From Adiantum capillus-veneris (Eukaryota; Streptophyta; Polypodiopsida; Polypodiales; Pteridaceae): a stretch of 64,000 nt of DNA. Shown in pieces: positions 10,585-21,551 of the stretch (position 1 is its first letter; each line of letters begins with the position of its first letter). Location: assembly GCA_014529385.2 (NCBI GenBank), contig CM043964.1, positions 103,899,587 through 103,963,586 of the forward strand. Reading direction: 5' to 3'. Made by a program: the position numbers and the translations under genes. The notes beneath the pieces are model-generated. The model ran no database searches. It worked only from the letters and a program-made list of their open reading frames with translations, and was not told the DNA's origin.

Positions 10585-11059
10585 ATGGCTCGCCCCTCTT
10601 GCAGAGCTCTCATCAATTACACAGGCTTTTTCCGCAGAGAGTTCTCCTCTTACACTCACAAATTCTCTCTCGCAAAGCTGAGCAGGTGAAAAATAACCTT
10701 CACAATGTGTATGCTGAGGTGCAACTTTTTTATAAAAGAAACATCATCACATAAGCAATGTATGCTCATTTGTTTTCTCCTCTGATTTTCATTGCAACAG
10801 AAATTCAACCCCCTCTGAGAGTGCAAGCAGCCCCTCCATCGGCACAACGGCAGCGGTGGCCGCAGACGGCCGCGAGATCAGCTCCTCGTCAGCCCCGGCA
10901 TCGGGCCAGCCCCCTGCCAATGTTTGGTGGGGGCCCGACACGGCCACAGGAATGTGGGCCCCTTCTTCCAGCGGCAGCGAGGTTCGCTTCAACGATGCAG
11001 TGACCACAACGGCATATCAAGCGGAGCAAGCTTGGTTCAGAGAAGATGTACATGCGTAA
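10585..11059 (+). CDS. Two-exon gene, 119-aa LEA-like protein with organelle-type presequence
   Basis: Exon 1 is 10585-10685, the intron 10686-10800 (CAG|GTGAAA ... TTGCAACAG|A), exon 2 is 10801-11059 (TAA). Splicing joins AG+A into an Arg codon and keeps one frame of 120 codons. The start context CCCATGGCT is good for a plant. The N-terminus (MARPSCRALINYTGFF, then RREFSS) is rich in Arg and Ser with no acidic residue for about 17 residues, as in mitochondrial presequences. A Ser/Ala/Thr-rich, disordered middle follows. The C-terminal part carries WWGPDTATGMWAP and ends AWFREDVHA. The W-x-PDPxTGxxxP pattern resembles LEA_3/SAG21-type and related small seed/stress proteins. Exon 2 is more GC-rich than its surroundings. 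The intact reading frame argues for a real host gene; the family assignment is tentative. Confidence 0.6.
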
Positions 11060-11370
11060 TGCACTACTCCTAGCATTCCACTATACATGTACTCTGCCTT
11101 GTCCATCAATCTTATTGAGGTTTCTGTATGATGTTGCTCTTATCCATCCTCCCCTCTTCACTCCCAACTCTTGTGCGTACACCCCCCCTCCCCTGTAAAC
11201 GTACCTTCAAGCCTGAAGATTTTTGTTTCTATAAAGAAGGTTTTGATGGCCTTTAGAAGGTGTGACTTTTTGAGAGGCTCTCTTGATATTATTTTTTGCA
11301 AGATAAACTAGGTAATCAGAGGTGCCTATCATCAATGTGCCATCAAAATGGTTAAAATTGGCATTATATT
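11060..11370. other. 3' flank of the LEA-like gene
   Basis: T-rich sequence (TCCATCAATCTTATTGAGG, TGTAAACG, TATAAAGAAGG) suitable for a plant 3' UTR and poly(A) region. No canonical AATAAA was seen and no other feature. Confidence 0.3.
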
Positions 11371-12321
11371 CTTATGGACATTCACAAGGAGATTTAGAAA
11401 TTTTCTCGTAGGAAAAGGGAGCCTTTTCAGTGTTTTTCATACAGTGCACTACATCATGAGCTTCTGCTCTTGAAGCACCGGGCCAGCGGTCTCTTGCCCC
11501 CAATCGTACCTAGCTAGGTATGCTCTGCCTCCCCCGCAGAAGCTCATGATGTTAAGTCATGACGTAGGTATTATTGTGAAAATCTGTCCATAACTGCTTG
11601 TGATTGTAACCAAAGTATCCCTGACAATTTGTGGAAATTCCCATAACGTCCCTTGAATTTCAGATATTTCCAATTGTCCTTGTTGGAGTTTTGGACGAGT
11701 TTGCTTCAATTTTGTGCTTAGTTTATTCTTTTGATATTAGATATTTTATCCTTAATTTTGACAGTTTTCGCATCAGAGCTCACAATTAGACCTATCTGTC
11801 TCTTTAAATACTTAAGCATTTCATGTTGAAAGCCCCCATTACCATCTTAGATGTATCCTGGTTTGTCGAGAGGCGTTCTTTCCATAAAGAGTTTCAAACA
11901 AATATTATTGTCTTTGGGGATGTTTGCGAGATTAACAAGGTATTTTGAGAAAAATTAAGTGCATTTTGGGAACTTAAGGTATACAGATAATTTCAGGGCA
12001 TTTTGGTAATTTTTGCAATTCTTATGGATTCACTCAATTTCATAGCCTAATGAATGCTTAATCCCGTTTCCATACCATCACAAGAAGTTTTGGACAGATT
12101 CTTACAATAATTCCCACATCATGAGCCTCTTTGAGGGAGGCACAACATACCTAGCTAGGGGACCATCGGCCCCTCCACGGGGCCGGTGGTGACTTGCCGC
12201 CTATCGTACCTAGCTAAGTGTGCGGTGCCTGCATAACAGAAGCTCATGATATTATGCATTGTATGAAAAACACTGAAAAAGGCTCTACATGAGAAAATTT
12301 CTAAATCTTCTTGTGCATAAG
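11371..12321. repeat. Foldback structure with ~240-bp inverted arms and nested palindromes
   Basis: The arm 11371-11610 is the diverged reverse complement of 12073-12321. Matched landmarks are the GATTTAGAAATTTTCTC block, CAGTGTTTTTCATAC, ATCATGAGCTTCTG and AATCTGTCCA. Each arm has its own inner inverted pair: CATCATGAGCTTCTGC at 11452 with GCAGAAGCTCATGATG ending 11551, and CATCATGAGCCTCT at 12117 with CAGAAGCTCATGATA at 12238-12252. CCTAGCTAGG palindromes lie inside. The 460-bp centre is AT-rich and non-coding. This fits a foldback or composite MITE; no target duplication was identified. Confidence 0.7.
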
Positions 12322-13484
12322 AGGGGTTTCCTATTCCTCCACAATAAATAGGCCCTTGCCCTTCCCCTTCCCATCCGTCTCGGGATTCATATCATTGATA
12401 CTTGAATTTGGAATTGGCGATCTTTGATTTTGTAGTAAACTTGGAGCTGTGGGTAAAATGGAGTTCCTCTCCTCATGTAATATACTAATGCACTTTTATT
12501 TTCATGTGGATCATGCGACATGCAAAAATAAATTAGATTTGGCATTAAACATGGGCCCAAAGTTAGAGTTGAACCGCCGTTCGTTGGCGTAAGCAAACCT
12601 TGCCCTCTAGTCTCAACTCTGCCGATTTCGGCAAAGTTGGCAAATACTTTTTCTGAAGGTGGCTTTGTTTCAGGCGTGCTGCAATTAACAAGCGACCTTT
12701 TTTTTTTTTGTGGGAGAAAAGTGTAAATTAGATTAGCAAAAACAGAAAAGAGTACAATTAACCTTCACATAAGGGGAGGGAAACCCAACAAGGAATAGCT
12801 AAAGGAGGAGAGAATCCCTCATCTGAAATTTTATGGCAGAGTAGACTTGAGACAGTTTGGACTTCCTAACAAACGACATTTTTGTTGACGGGTTGCGAGG
12901 GTTGTACCCCCTCGTGTGTGAATCTGTTCTAACTTGGGTTGACTGGGGCAAGCAGGCAAGATCTACGGTACTTGATTCACTTTGGGGCCTGGCCCCTTAC
13001 ATAACTAGGTGTCCTTGATTGCATCATATATGTGAGGGCCTATCATGCCAAATGGAGCTAAAGGTGCCAAAGAGATAAATAGATAAAGAGGAAAAGATCA
13101 TGAACTGGTAACCCACCAAACCATTATCACCTTGGTCAATGAAGTATTCACGTTTAGAATCATTGAAGCCTGAGCACATGGAGGGTAGCATCATTGCAAC
13201 TGCTACCCGCCGATGATAGAGGATCTAGCCGCCAAGAAAAAGAACTCACGTCCGTATACCTATATTAGCACCTTTCCAAGAAACTAGTGCCATTGGTAGT
13301 AAACTACATAGTGAATCCTACTTTTACGGACTTGACGCACCGGAGAGAATCTACATGCCAACCCCGCCGCAATGGGTTCCCCTTTCATTCATATGTGTGC
13401 CCTTCGAGAGATGCCAAGATAGAAGAGAACTTCAACCAACTCACTAAGTGATGATCAACCTAATCGATAACAATCTAACCCTTA

Positions 13485-13487
<3 letters not shown>
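12322..13487. other. Gene-free stretch with possible LINE 3' end (-)
   Basis: A run of twelve T (12698-12709) is followed by GTGGGAGAAAAGTGTAAATT. Read on the minus strand this is ...AATTTACACTTTTCTCCCAC then poly-A, which resembles the 3' ends of plant LINEs; the body would extend right toward about 13400, 5'-truncated. No reverse transcriptase motif was seen. The rest has no recognisable feature. Confidence 0.35.
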
Positions 13488-13566
<79 letters not shown>

Positions 13567-13633
13567 GAGTGAGAGAGAGGAGACAAATTTTAATGCCAAG
13601 AGATCAAGAATGGATCTATGTGTGTGTGTGTGT

Positions 13634-13684
<51 letters not shown>

Positions 13685-13685
13685 C
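13488..13685. repeat. (GT)n(GA)n compound microsatellites
   Basis: (GT)n at 13488-13524 abuts (GA)n at 13525-13562. The same order recurs at 13620-13635 and 13642-13685. Confidence 0.9.
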
Positions 13686-14180
13686 CAACTATAAGTCCTT
13701 TTCACTTTAGCCTACATGAAGAGAGATCCACTTCCTTGATCCATCCACGATTCCCCATTGTCCACACCTTTCAACATTTCAATTGTGACTTTCAATTGCC
13801 CTTTTGAATGCTTTTTTGTGAATAGTGTCCCACCTTTATCGTTAGAACTAGTGGACAAATAGATAGAAATGGACTAGATAGAAAATCATTTTCAACTAGC
13901 ACTTTCTCTCAAACCATGTCCTAAACACAAAGGAAACATGAGATGGTGGGACAAACATTGTATAATTCAAAGGCATTGTTTGACATCATTGTACTGCGTT
14001 GTATTATTTTCAGCCCAACTTGCGAGCATGGCTTGATAATGACTTAATTTACAAACTTCCATGTAACCTATGGTGTAGGCACCAAGGTTTTATGGAAAAT
14101 GCCAAAAAGTGGTCCATAGATAATGGAAGGAATTTATAGGGGTGGATATTGGAATGAGTTTCTTTAAGGTCCTTGTCATA
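13686..14180. other. No feature seen
   Basis: AT-rich sequence up to the left end of the large Mutator-like element. It shares nothing recognisable with the sequence flanking the element's right end except TGTCATA at the border. Confidence 0.4.
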
Positions 14181-14430
14181 CCTCAGGACTAAGTAACACC
14201 TAGCCTATAATGGGGGGTGGCAATAGGATCCACAGTGGGAAGTGGGCGCATGACTATCGGGGGGATCTGGAGCGTCCGTCACTTGAAAACTAAACTTGGA
14301 CGGCGTGCTGGCTTGGCGATCCACCTTAGCAAGAACTGAACCCGGATAGGCATGCCGGCCTGGCGGTCCACCTCAACAAAAACTAAACCCGGACAGGCAT
14401 GTCCACGTGGCGGGGTTTGGGAGGTAAACA
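14181..14430 (+). repeat. Left terminal inverted repeat of the MULE
   Basis: Shares with the right end the blocks ATGGGGGGTGGCAAT, GGAGCGTCCGTCACTTG, AAAACTAAAC, GGCATGCC and CCACGTGGCGGGG in the same inward order. Confidence 0.85.
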
Positions 14431-14753
14431 TGGACGAAAAAAGAATTCACGTTGGCAGGTCACTCAGTGCTTGAAGGGGGTCCCTGTCATTTTGCATGCA
14501 TGCATGAGGGGGTGGCATGGGGGGACGTCGAGGCTGCAATCGCTGATGTGCAACGTATAGCCCACGGGACATGCAGGTGGTTGAGGACCAACAGGTGTTC
14601 CTGAGGGGTGTTTGTGTTCGAGCCGAGGCTAGCAAGTGCTGCATTCTGACGTGCTGAAGAAAGAGGGGGAAGGCACACTTGTTTGTGATAGTTGCCCGGT
14701 ATGCATATGGTATTGCTAGTGCTGCATGCATATCCTCTTTTTCTTTTTCCAGA

Positions 14754-14794
14754 CACACACACATGAATGCAATCGGTTGCTCCACACACACACA

Positions 14795-14832
<38 letters not shown>

Positions 14833-14850
14833 TGTAATAGGTCATTCCTC
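14754..14850. repeat. (CA)n microsatellite in the MULE left arm
   Basis: CA/TA-interrupted tracts at about 14754-14765, 14785-14801 and 14803-14830, between the terminal repeat and the first ORF. Confidence 0.85.
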
Positions 14851-14920
14851 ACACATACACACTCAACTATTTGAATGCATTGTTGTGCTAATGGTTGTGT
14901 GCCTGGCAATAAGCACCCTA

Positions 14921-17659
14921 AAAATGGGGCGGTCACCCAGAAAAAAGCCAGGCAAGAGTACTCGTTTGGGAGCTACTTCCCCTCGCATGACACGGGCCAA
15001 CTCCATGCTTCTCGAAGATTTAGCTGAGAGGAGGGGTAATCCCTCAGGGGATGCAAAGGTCAGGTACCTGAGCATGTGGATGGGGTCAATGAGGCTCATG
15101 AAGAGTTGTTTCCTTCTCAAGTGGAGAGCTTCAACAACCCCCCCATATCTCCTGGTAAAAAATTGCCAGCATCTCCGGTGAGAAGAGGCCCGTGGCTGGT
15201 CATGCATAATTCGCCCACAACTCCTAGCCTCAACAACCGCCCGCGAAAGAAGATGGCTAGTTCAAGTGTTGATAATGCTTCCTACAACGAAGAGCTAAGC
15301 GATGATCCTAATGGCATTGAAGAGAAAGCACAAGCAAAGAAGGAAGAGGCAACAAACATTGATCCTTGCAAATTCTATGTAGAGATTGAGCTCCCCAATG
15401 CAAGACTAGCACGCCAATGTCGTGCAAGTGAGGATTGACCCTCCCGTTCGACCTTCCTATTCAAGAGATTGAGGATGATGACACACCTCTAGGAGTCTCA
15501 TGGTATTGACATAGAGATTCCAAAGCATCCTGGAGGTCAACCCTTGCACAAAGAGGCAGAGAGAAGAGCTAATTTTCTGCCTAATCCTGAGGTTAAGGCT
15601 TGGAAGAAAGCAGCCATGAAAAGGTTCGCCGATAAAGATTGGAAGCTCAAGCAAAACTCAAGCGATATCAACGCCTCATGCACATTCGAGCATTACAAGT
15701 ATGGAAGGAGCTTGGTGGACAGTACAAGGAGATGGATCAAGCTTCCTTTGTTGAAGAGTACATTAGTGGGAGGATGAAGCAATACATGGCGGACAAGGAT
15801 CGCCGGCTTGGACAAATTCAAAAGAGAATTGAAGAAGGTTATGATGCACATGTGAATGTCCTACTTTGTTGCTTCTTTGCCTCATCACACTAAGCATGCA
15901 TGTGTAATCACTTGTTTCCTTAATGCTATGCGTGTAAATAGAAGAGAGTTCACGATATCCCTCCATGGCTCGAGACTGCCTTGGATGACATTGATACTGA
16001 GGATCCCTTCCAGTTTGCTCCAAAGGGTGAGGAGGATCATGATAAAAGTGTAGAGAAGACTTTTGAAGCTATTAATACAAGAGGAGATATTTCCGAGTCT
16101 TTAGGCAACCTCAATCTTGATGAGGTTTGTGGGAGGTGCTTCTACATTTATGTCTCTTCTGAGAGGAGGGTTCATGACTTTCTTGTTCACAAGGATGTTT
16201 TGTTTATGTCATTTAAATAATGAGATGCATGCTATCTTTTAGGACCATGTACATACTTCTCCATCCAAGAATAAGCTACCAATTCGGAGAGGCAAGACTT
16301 CCAACGAGCCGATTGATGTAGGATCACCTGATGACTGCTCTTATATGGCCCTTGAGTTCTATGCCTCATATGAACACTTGCGTTTGGAAAAGACGGGGAA
16401 CGAAATCTGCCCTTTGTCTCCGACACGGAGCAACCGAGCACTTTACAGGTATGATTTAGATAGAGACATTTTCAAAATTTTTGGTTTTCTTGTGCATGAC
16501 AATCATTACATTGCTGGCTATGACCTATTTGCACTAGATTCTCTTCGCATATACCCATCAGATTAAGCTCCATTCAATTTGGCATACACGTGGACATGGA
16601 TGATGAGGTGTTGCGGTTCATACTACTTAATGAAGCTTCAACAAAGACAATGAATTTATTTACAATGTAATCTTTTGATGTTGATCCTTTCTTGTGTTTC
16701 TATGTATCAGTACAAGGATTTAGAATCATAACTTGTGTTTCTTAATAGGTGGATGGAGCACACTATAGCACCACCAAATGTGCTAAATCAAGTTATGTTT
16801 GTTGATTCCATGTGGGTTCCAGTGGTAGAAGCAAGTCTAGGCAAGCATGATGGCATACATGTTATGCAAAACTTCTTTGGGGAGAAGGATATAAGCCATT
16901 GTGTGCTAACTAATTTTTCAATTGTTATAAGGTTATGCAATGCTACATATGTTACATTTCCCTAATGTGAGCAATGCCCTAAAATTTTCCTTCTTGTCTT
17001 TGCCGCAGAAAGCATTGGACTTTATGTGTGATGTACCTTTCCACACATATGAAGATAACGAGTCTACGTGGAAGAAAGCACCATCTTCTCTTTTATGATT
17101 CACTCGGTTGTAGTGCTCCGATGGATGTTATACCTTTCTTGCACATGTACTAGCATAATTGTGTATTTGGATTTTGCATGTCAGCTATGTCTTGCACTCT
17201 TACATATGATTCATGTAGGGCTATGGAGGCGCTGGGCCATGGAGCAAGCAATCCAATAGTGAAACATGCATTGCTCGAGCCATGTAGCGAGTTTGAGATT
17301 AAAGTGCTACATATATGATTTAGGTGTGCTCTTGTGGTTGCTTAAAAACATGGATGTCCCTGATCATGTCATGGATTTGATGTAGGGCCCGCATTAGCTG
17401 AATGGGATTGACTGTGGGTTCTATGTCATGGCGGCCATTAGATATATAATATCATCCTGCCTTGGAGAGAAGAGTAAGGGATGGGTATGGTGCCATAACT
17501 CCTATGTGCTTGTCTAGTTGGTCCATGTCTCTTCTATGTACTCTTGTGACGACTGCTTATGTGTTGCAGGTAAGGAAGAAATGGTTTAACCATGATGACA
17601 TATTGATGCTGAGGAAAAATCTCCATGAATGGTGTCTTGAGGTTGTGGCAAAAGACTAA
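14921..17659 (+). pseudogene. MULE passenger gene of Ulp1/C48 protease type, degenerate
   Basis: A multi-exon gene starting at ATG 14921 (MGRSPRKKPGKSTRLGATSP), with one frameshift near 15055 and charged, low-complexity blocks to about 15890 (KAWKKAAMKRFADKDWK; MKQYMADKDRRLGQIQKRIE). Exon-sized pieces follow at 15950-16200, 16240-16565 and 16735-16965. The C-terminal part carries LNGIDCGFYVMAAI at 17398-17440, the Q-x-G-x-DCG-x-(F/Y)-V catalytic-Cys signature of Ulp1 SUMO proteases (peptidase C48). The expected Gln just before it is a TAG stop, and other stops interrupt the domain. Ulp1-like genes are known passengers of Kaonashi MULEs; their role in transposition is not established. The Ulp1 call rests on this motif and position. 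Confidence 0.6.
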
Positions 17660-17939
17660 GTTTACTGTTTTGTTGGGAATGCTTGTCGGAAAGTGCATTG
17701 CCTTGGTATAGGCAAGTTACTTATGAGGCAAAGTCTCCATGGATGGTGTCTTGAAGTTGACTAGCACTCTATGTAAACAGTATTATGAAATTGGGACATG
17801 GCAATGTGATATTACTATTACCCAATTTTGCTTGAGTCTTTGCTTGACTCTTTACCGAACCTATGTAAATGTTATTGTGAAAAATTGGGACATGACAATG
17901 TGCTATTACCTAGTCTATGTTAATGGCATTATGGTATGA

Positions 17940-20345
17940 CACTTGAGTCTCTTTTCAGGTTTAGTATGAAATCTACGGTGTGTTTAGGTTTATGGTGAGT
18001 TCAAGTTTATCGCGAGGTCAAAGTGGTGAATAGTAGTGTAATGTGTATAATTATTACGACGAGGTTTAGGGTGTATCCAACAGGTTTATGGCAAGTGGTA
18101 TGCATGAGGCTGCTACTTCTTATGTGTGGTGAAGTGTATAATTATTATGGCGAGTGTATCCAACAGGTTTATGGCAAGTGGTATGCATGAAGCTGCTGCC
18201 TCTTATGTGTGGTGAAGTGTCGATGAGGTTTCTGATTTATGGCATTATGGGGTTGAAGTTTGAATGATGTCATATGATGTCTACTTTAAGAAAGTTTTGC
18301 AAGTGTCACAAGTTAAATGGCTCACTTGGTTAGCGTTGCAAACTGTAAGGGTGTATATTTTGGAATTGTTGCTGGGTTTATGGCGAGTTCCAAGTTGTTT
18401 GTGTTCGTTCAATTATCGCAAGGTTATGGCAGTTCTGGTTTATATGGCAAGGTCCGCGGAGTTTATGGCGAGCTTGGTCCAGGCAGGTTTAATGTGAAGT
18501 CCATTGTTTATGTCTCTGGGTTTTATGGCAGGTCCAGGTTTATTGCGAGCTCGAGGTTAAATGTGAGTGTCTATGTCCAGTTGGGTTTTATGGCAGTCCA
18601 AGTTTATCGCCAGTTCGGTCCGTATGGGTTCAGGTTTTATGGCAAGGTCGAGGTTTAAAGCGCCAGGTTTATGGCAGTCCATGTTGTATGGCGAGCTCGG
18701 TCCAGGTTTTATGTCGAGGTTTATTGCGAGCTCGGTCCAGGTTTATATAAGTTCAAGTTTTATGGTCGGGGTTTAATGCGAGTCCATGTCTATGTGCCTG
18801 TCTATGTCTAGGTTTATGGCAATCATATTTATCACAAGCTCAGTCCATGTTTATGTTCAAGTTTTATGACAGTCTAGGTTTATTACAAACTCGGTCCTTG
18901 GTTTTTATGGCGAGGTCGAGGTTTATTGCAACTCCAGGTTTATGTTCCAGGTTTTATGGCAAGGTCGAGGTTTAATGAGAATCCATGTTTATGTCGAGGT
19001 TTATTACGAGCTCGGTCTATCTATATATGGCGAGGTTTTAATGTGAGTCCATGTCTTATGGCAGTCCAGGTTTATGGCGTGGTCCATGTTTAGTGTTAGT
19101 GCGAGCTCGGTCCGCGAGCTCGGTCCGAGCATATATGTTTATGTTCCAGATTTATGGCTCGGTCTTGTTTATGGCGAGTTGGCAGTCTAGGTTTATTATG
19201 AGCTCTCAGTCTATATATGGCAAGATTTTAATGCGAGTTCATGTCTTATGGTAGTCCAGCCATATGGGTTTATGTTCCATGTCGAGGTTTTAATGCGAGT
19301 CCATATGGGTTTTATGGCGGTTTATTTGCGAGCTCGGTCCATGGATGTTTATGTTCTAGGTTATTATGGCGAGTCGAGGTTTAATGCGAGTCCATGTTTA
19401 TGTGTGGGTTTATATATATGGCAGTCTAGGTTTATTTGCGAGCTCGGTCCATGTTTTATGGTAGTCCAGGTTTAGTGTTAGTGCGAGCTCCGTCCGATCT
19501 CAGTCGGTCCATATGGGTTTTATGGCAGTTTATTTGCGAGCTCGGTCCATGTTTATGTTCCAGGTTTAGGTTTTATGTTCCATATTTATGGCTCGGTCTT
19601 GTTTAATATGAGTCCATGTTTATGTGGGTATAATTATATGGAAGCCTAGGTTTATTTGCGAGCTTGGTATCCATATGGGTTTATGTTCCAGGTCGAGGTT
19701 TTAATGCGAGTCCATGTCTAATGACAATCCAGGTTTAGTGTTAGTGCGAGCTCGGTCCATGTTTTATATATGTTCCAGGTCGAGGTTCTCCATGTTTTTT
19801 ATGGTAGTCCAGGTTTAGTGTGAGGTGCGGCACTAGCTCTTAATATGATGTTGCTGGTGTTGATGGCAATAAGGATACATATGAATAATATATGAGGTGT
19901 TCGAGCATGTGTACAATTGTCACTTTCGCTAATTAATAATTGATAGATTGATTGTAAAGATAAATTTTCTTAGCCTTGATTTGTAAGTCAAAATTTCTAC
20001 CAAATCTTAATTTAACTAACAAAACTCAAAACTATATGGGCCACTTCAAAAGGAATCAATGGTCGAAGAAAAAATGAGAGACGTATCGATTGTGAGCTGT
20101 CAGATTGGCGACTGAGAGTTGACCCAAATTTATGAATTTGCTTTGAATTTGCAAACCATTTCCATTCCATGTTATTATGTCCAGGTACCTAGATATGGTA
20201 GTCTAGGTTATGCTCGGCCCATATTTATGTTCAGGTCGAGGTTTATTGCGAGGTGTTTATTGGACATCCAGGTTTTATGGCTTGGGTCCAGCTGGGTTTT
20301 TATGGCAGTCCAGGTATAATTATGGCAAGTTATGCGAGTCCACAA
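17940..20345 (+). repeat. Irregular tandem array of GGTTTATGGC / GCGAGCTCGGTCC words
   Basis: About 2.4 kb made of shuffled short words: GGTTTATGGCAGTCCA, GGTTTATTGCGAGCTCGGTCC, GTTCCAGGTCGAGGTTT, AATGCGAGTCCATG. GCGAGCTCGGTCC (core palindrome CGAGCTCG) recurs about ten times at 18690, 18727, 19104, 19328, 19437, 19535, 19745 and other places at uneven spacing. A 20170-20345 outlier is separated by 300 bp of different sequence. ORFs inside are translations of the repeat. No protein function is proposed. Confidence 0.8.
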
Positions 20346-20420
20346 TGCAAGGTCCTAGAGCCTTATGGCAAGTTACTGTACTTTTCTTGAGTCCAGGTAC
20401 ATTTGAAGTATGCATTCCAA

Positions 20421-20732
20421 GCAACAACAATAAAACCTCAGCCATGGTTGATTGAATGCATAAACCTGCTCTCGAGGACCTTGTATAAATAAGAAACAAC
20501 AATAAAACTCAGTCATGCATGGTTGATTTTATCCATAAACTCTCGAGGACCTTGTATAAACAAGAAACAACAATAAAACCTCAGTCATGCATGGTTGATT
20601 GTATCCATAAACCTGCTCTCAATCCATAAACTCTCGAAGACTTTGTATATAAACAAGCAACAACAATAAAACCTTAGTCATGCATGGTTGATTGTATCCA
20701 CAAACCTGCTCTCAAGGACCTTGTACAAACCC
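20421..20732 (+). repeat. Four-copy ~75-90-bp tandem repeat
   Basis: Unit: AACAACAATAAAACCTCAG, then TCATGCATGGTTGATTGTAT, then CCATAAACCTGCTCTCGAGG and ACCTTGTATAAAC. Four copies with indels; copy 3 contains a partial internal duplication. It lies between the word array and the copia LTR. Confidence 0.8.
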
Positions 20733-20969
20733 ACACAATGGTGCATAAACTTGACAAGGGGCTCCTCACAGCCCAACACAAATTCTTGTAGCAAAAATAA
20801 AAACCAGTGAGAAGAAACAAGACCACCACGACGGCCACGATTGCCCGCACACAAATAAGGCCGGTTTGTATATACATGCCACAATGACTACTCAAAATGC
20901 CTACATGGCTAATGCACAACACTCCCATATATACACATAGTGCTTGCATGTTTGACAAGCCTGTTACCA

Positions 20970-21188
20970 TATACATATGGTAGTGATGTGTGTGAACACA
21001 CTAGGACCGCCGGGGCATTTTTTCCCTCTTTAGGAGGTTTTTCCCCCCGTGCATTGTATATACACCCATCACTATAGGACTACCAATTTTTCCATTGCAC
21101 ACTAAGTAACACACTCTCTATTGTGTGTCTTGAGCTTCCTTCATCTTCTCCAAGCTATGTGCATTTCTCTGCAACCCTAATTCCAACA
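20970..21188 (+). repeat. Copia 5' LTR (3' end certain, 5' end uncertain)
   Basis: The end CA at 21187-21188 lies 2 bp before a primer-binding site. The start is guessed at TGATGTGTGTGAACACAC; with no 3' LTR to compare, it could lie farther left. A TATA-like TGTATATACAC lies near 21056. Confidence 0.5.
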
Positions 21189-21190
21189 AT

Positions 21191-21205
21191 TGGTATCAGA
21201 GCAGG
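21191..21205 (+). promoter_or_regulatory. Primer-binding site, initiator-Met tRNA type
   Basis: TGGTATCAGAGCAGG: the first 12 bases are the classic plant copia PBS complementary to the 3' end of initiator tRNA-Met. Confidence 0.9.
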
Positions 21206-21551
21206 TTACGCCCTCCCGGGCTTAGTCGCCAGCTGCTCCAGCACACGCTTGCTCACTTTCTCTGATTAGAGTGAGGTTTGGAGAGTGTTCGCAGGCTGAC
21301 AAATATTTTAGGAGGACTCATAGAGCTTAGTCTACTCAGATTTCTGATTCGGACTTATTTCGGCCTTCGTTTCCACTACATGCAGGTCTGCACATGCAAT
21401 TTCATCATTTTGTGCAGAATTTTTGTCAGTGCCGTTTTTTTGTATGATAGGTGCCTTACAGTATTCTATGGTTTGTGCTATATAACACGTGTTGTTCCTG
21501 CTCTGTTTCTCCTATTTTCGGGTAGTTTTCACATCAGGTGCATCATTTACC

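Noticed and set aside
15076-15893. Coiled-coil-like ORFs as a host structural gene
   Set aside because: They lie within the MULE borders and lead into the Ulp1 motif in exon-like pieces.
18264-19475. Series of plus-strand ORFs in the word array
   Set aside because: All are translations of the same shuffled repeat words and shift frame with every indel.
20421-20732. Regular repeats that could look like a CRISPR array
   Set aside because: Four copies of 75-90 bp with no spacer/repeat alternation, in plant nuclear DNA; a plain tandem repeat.
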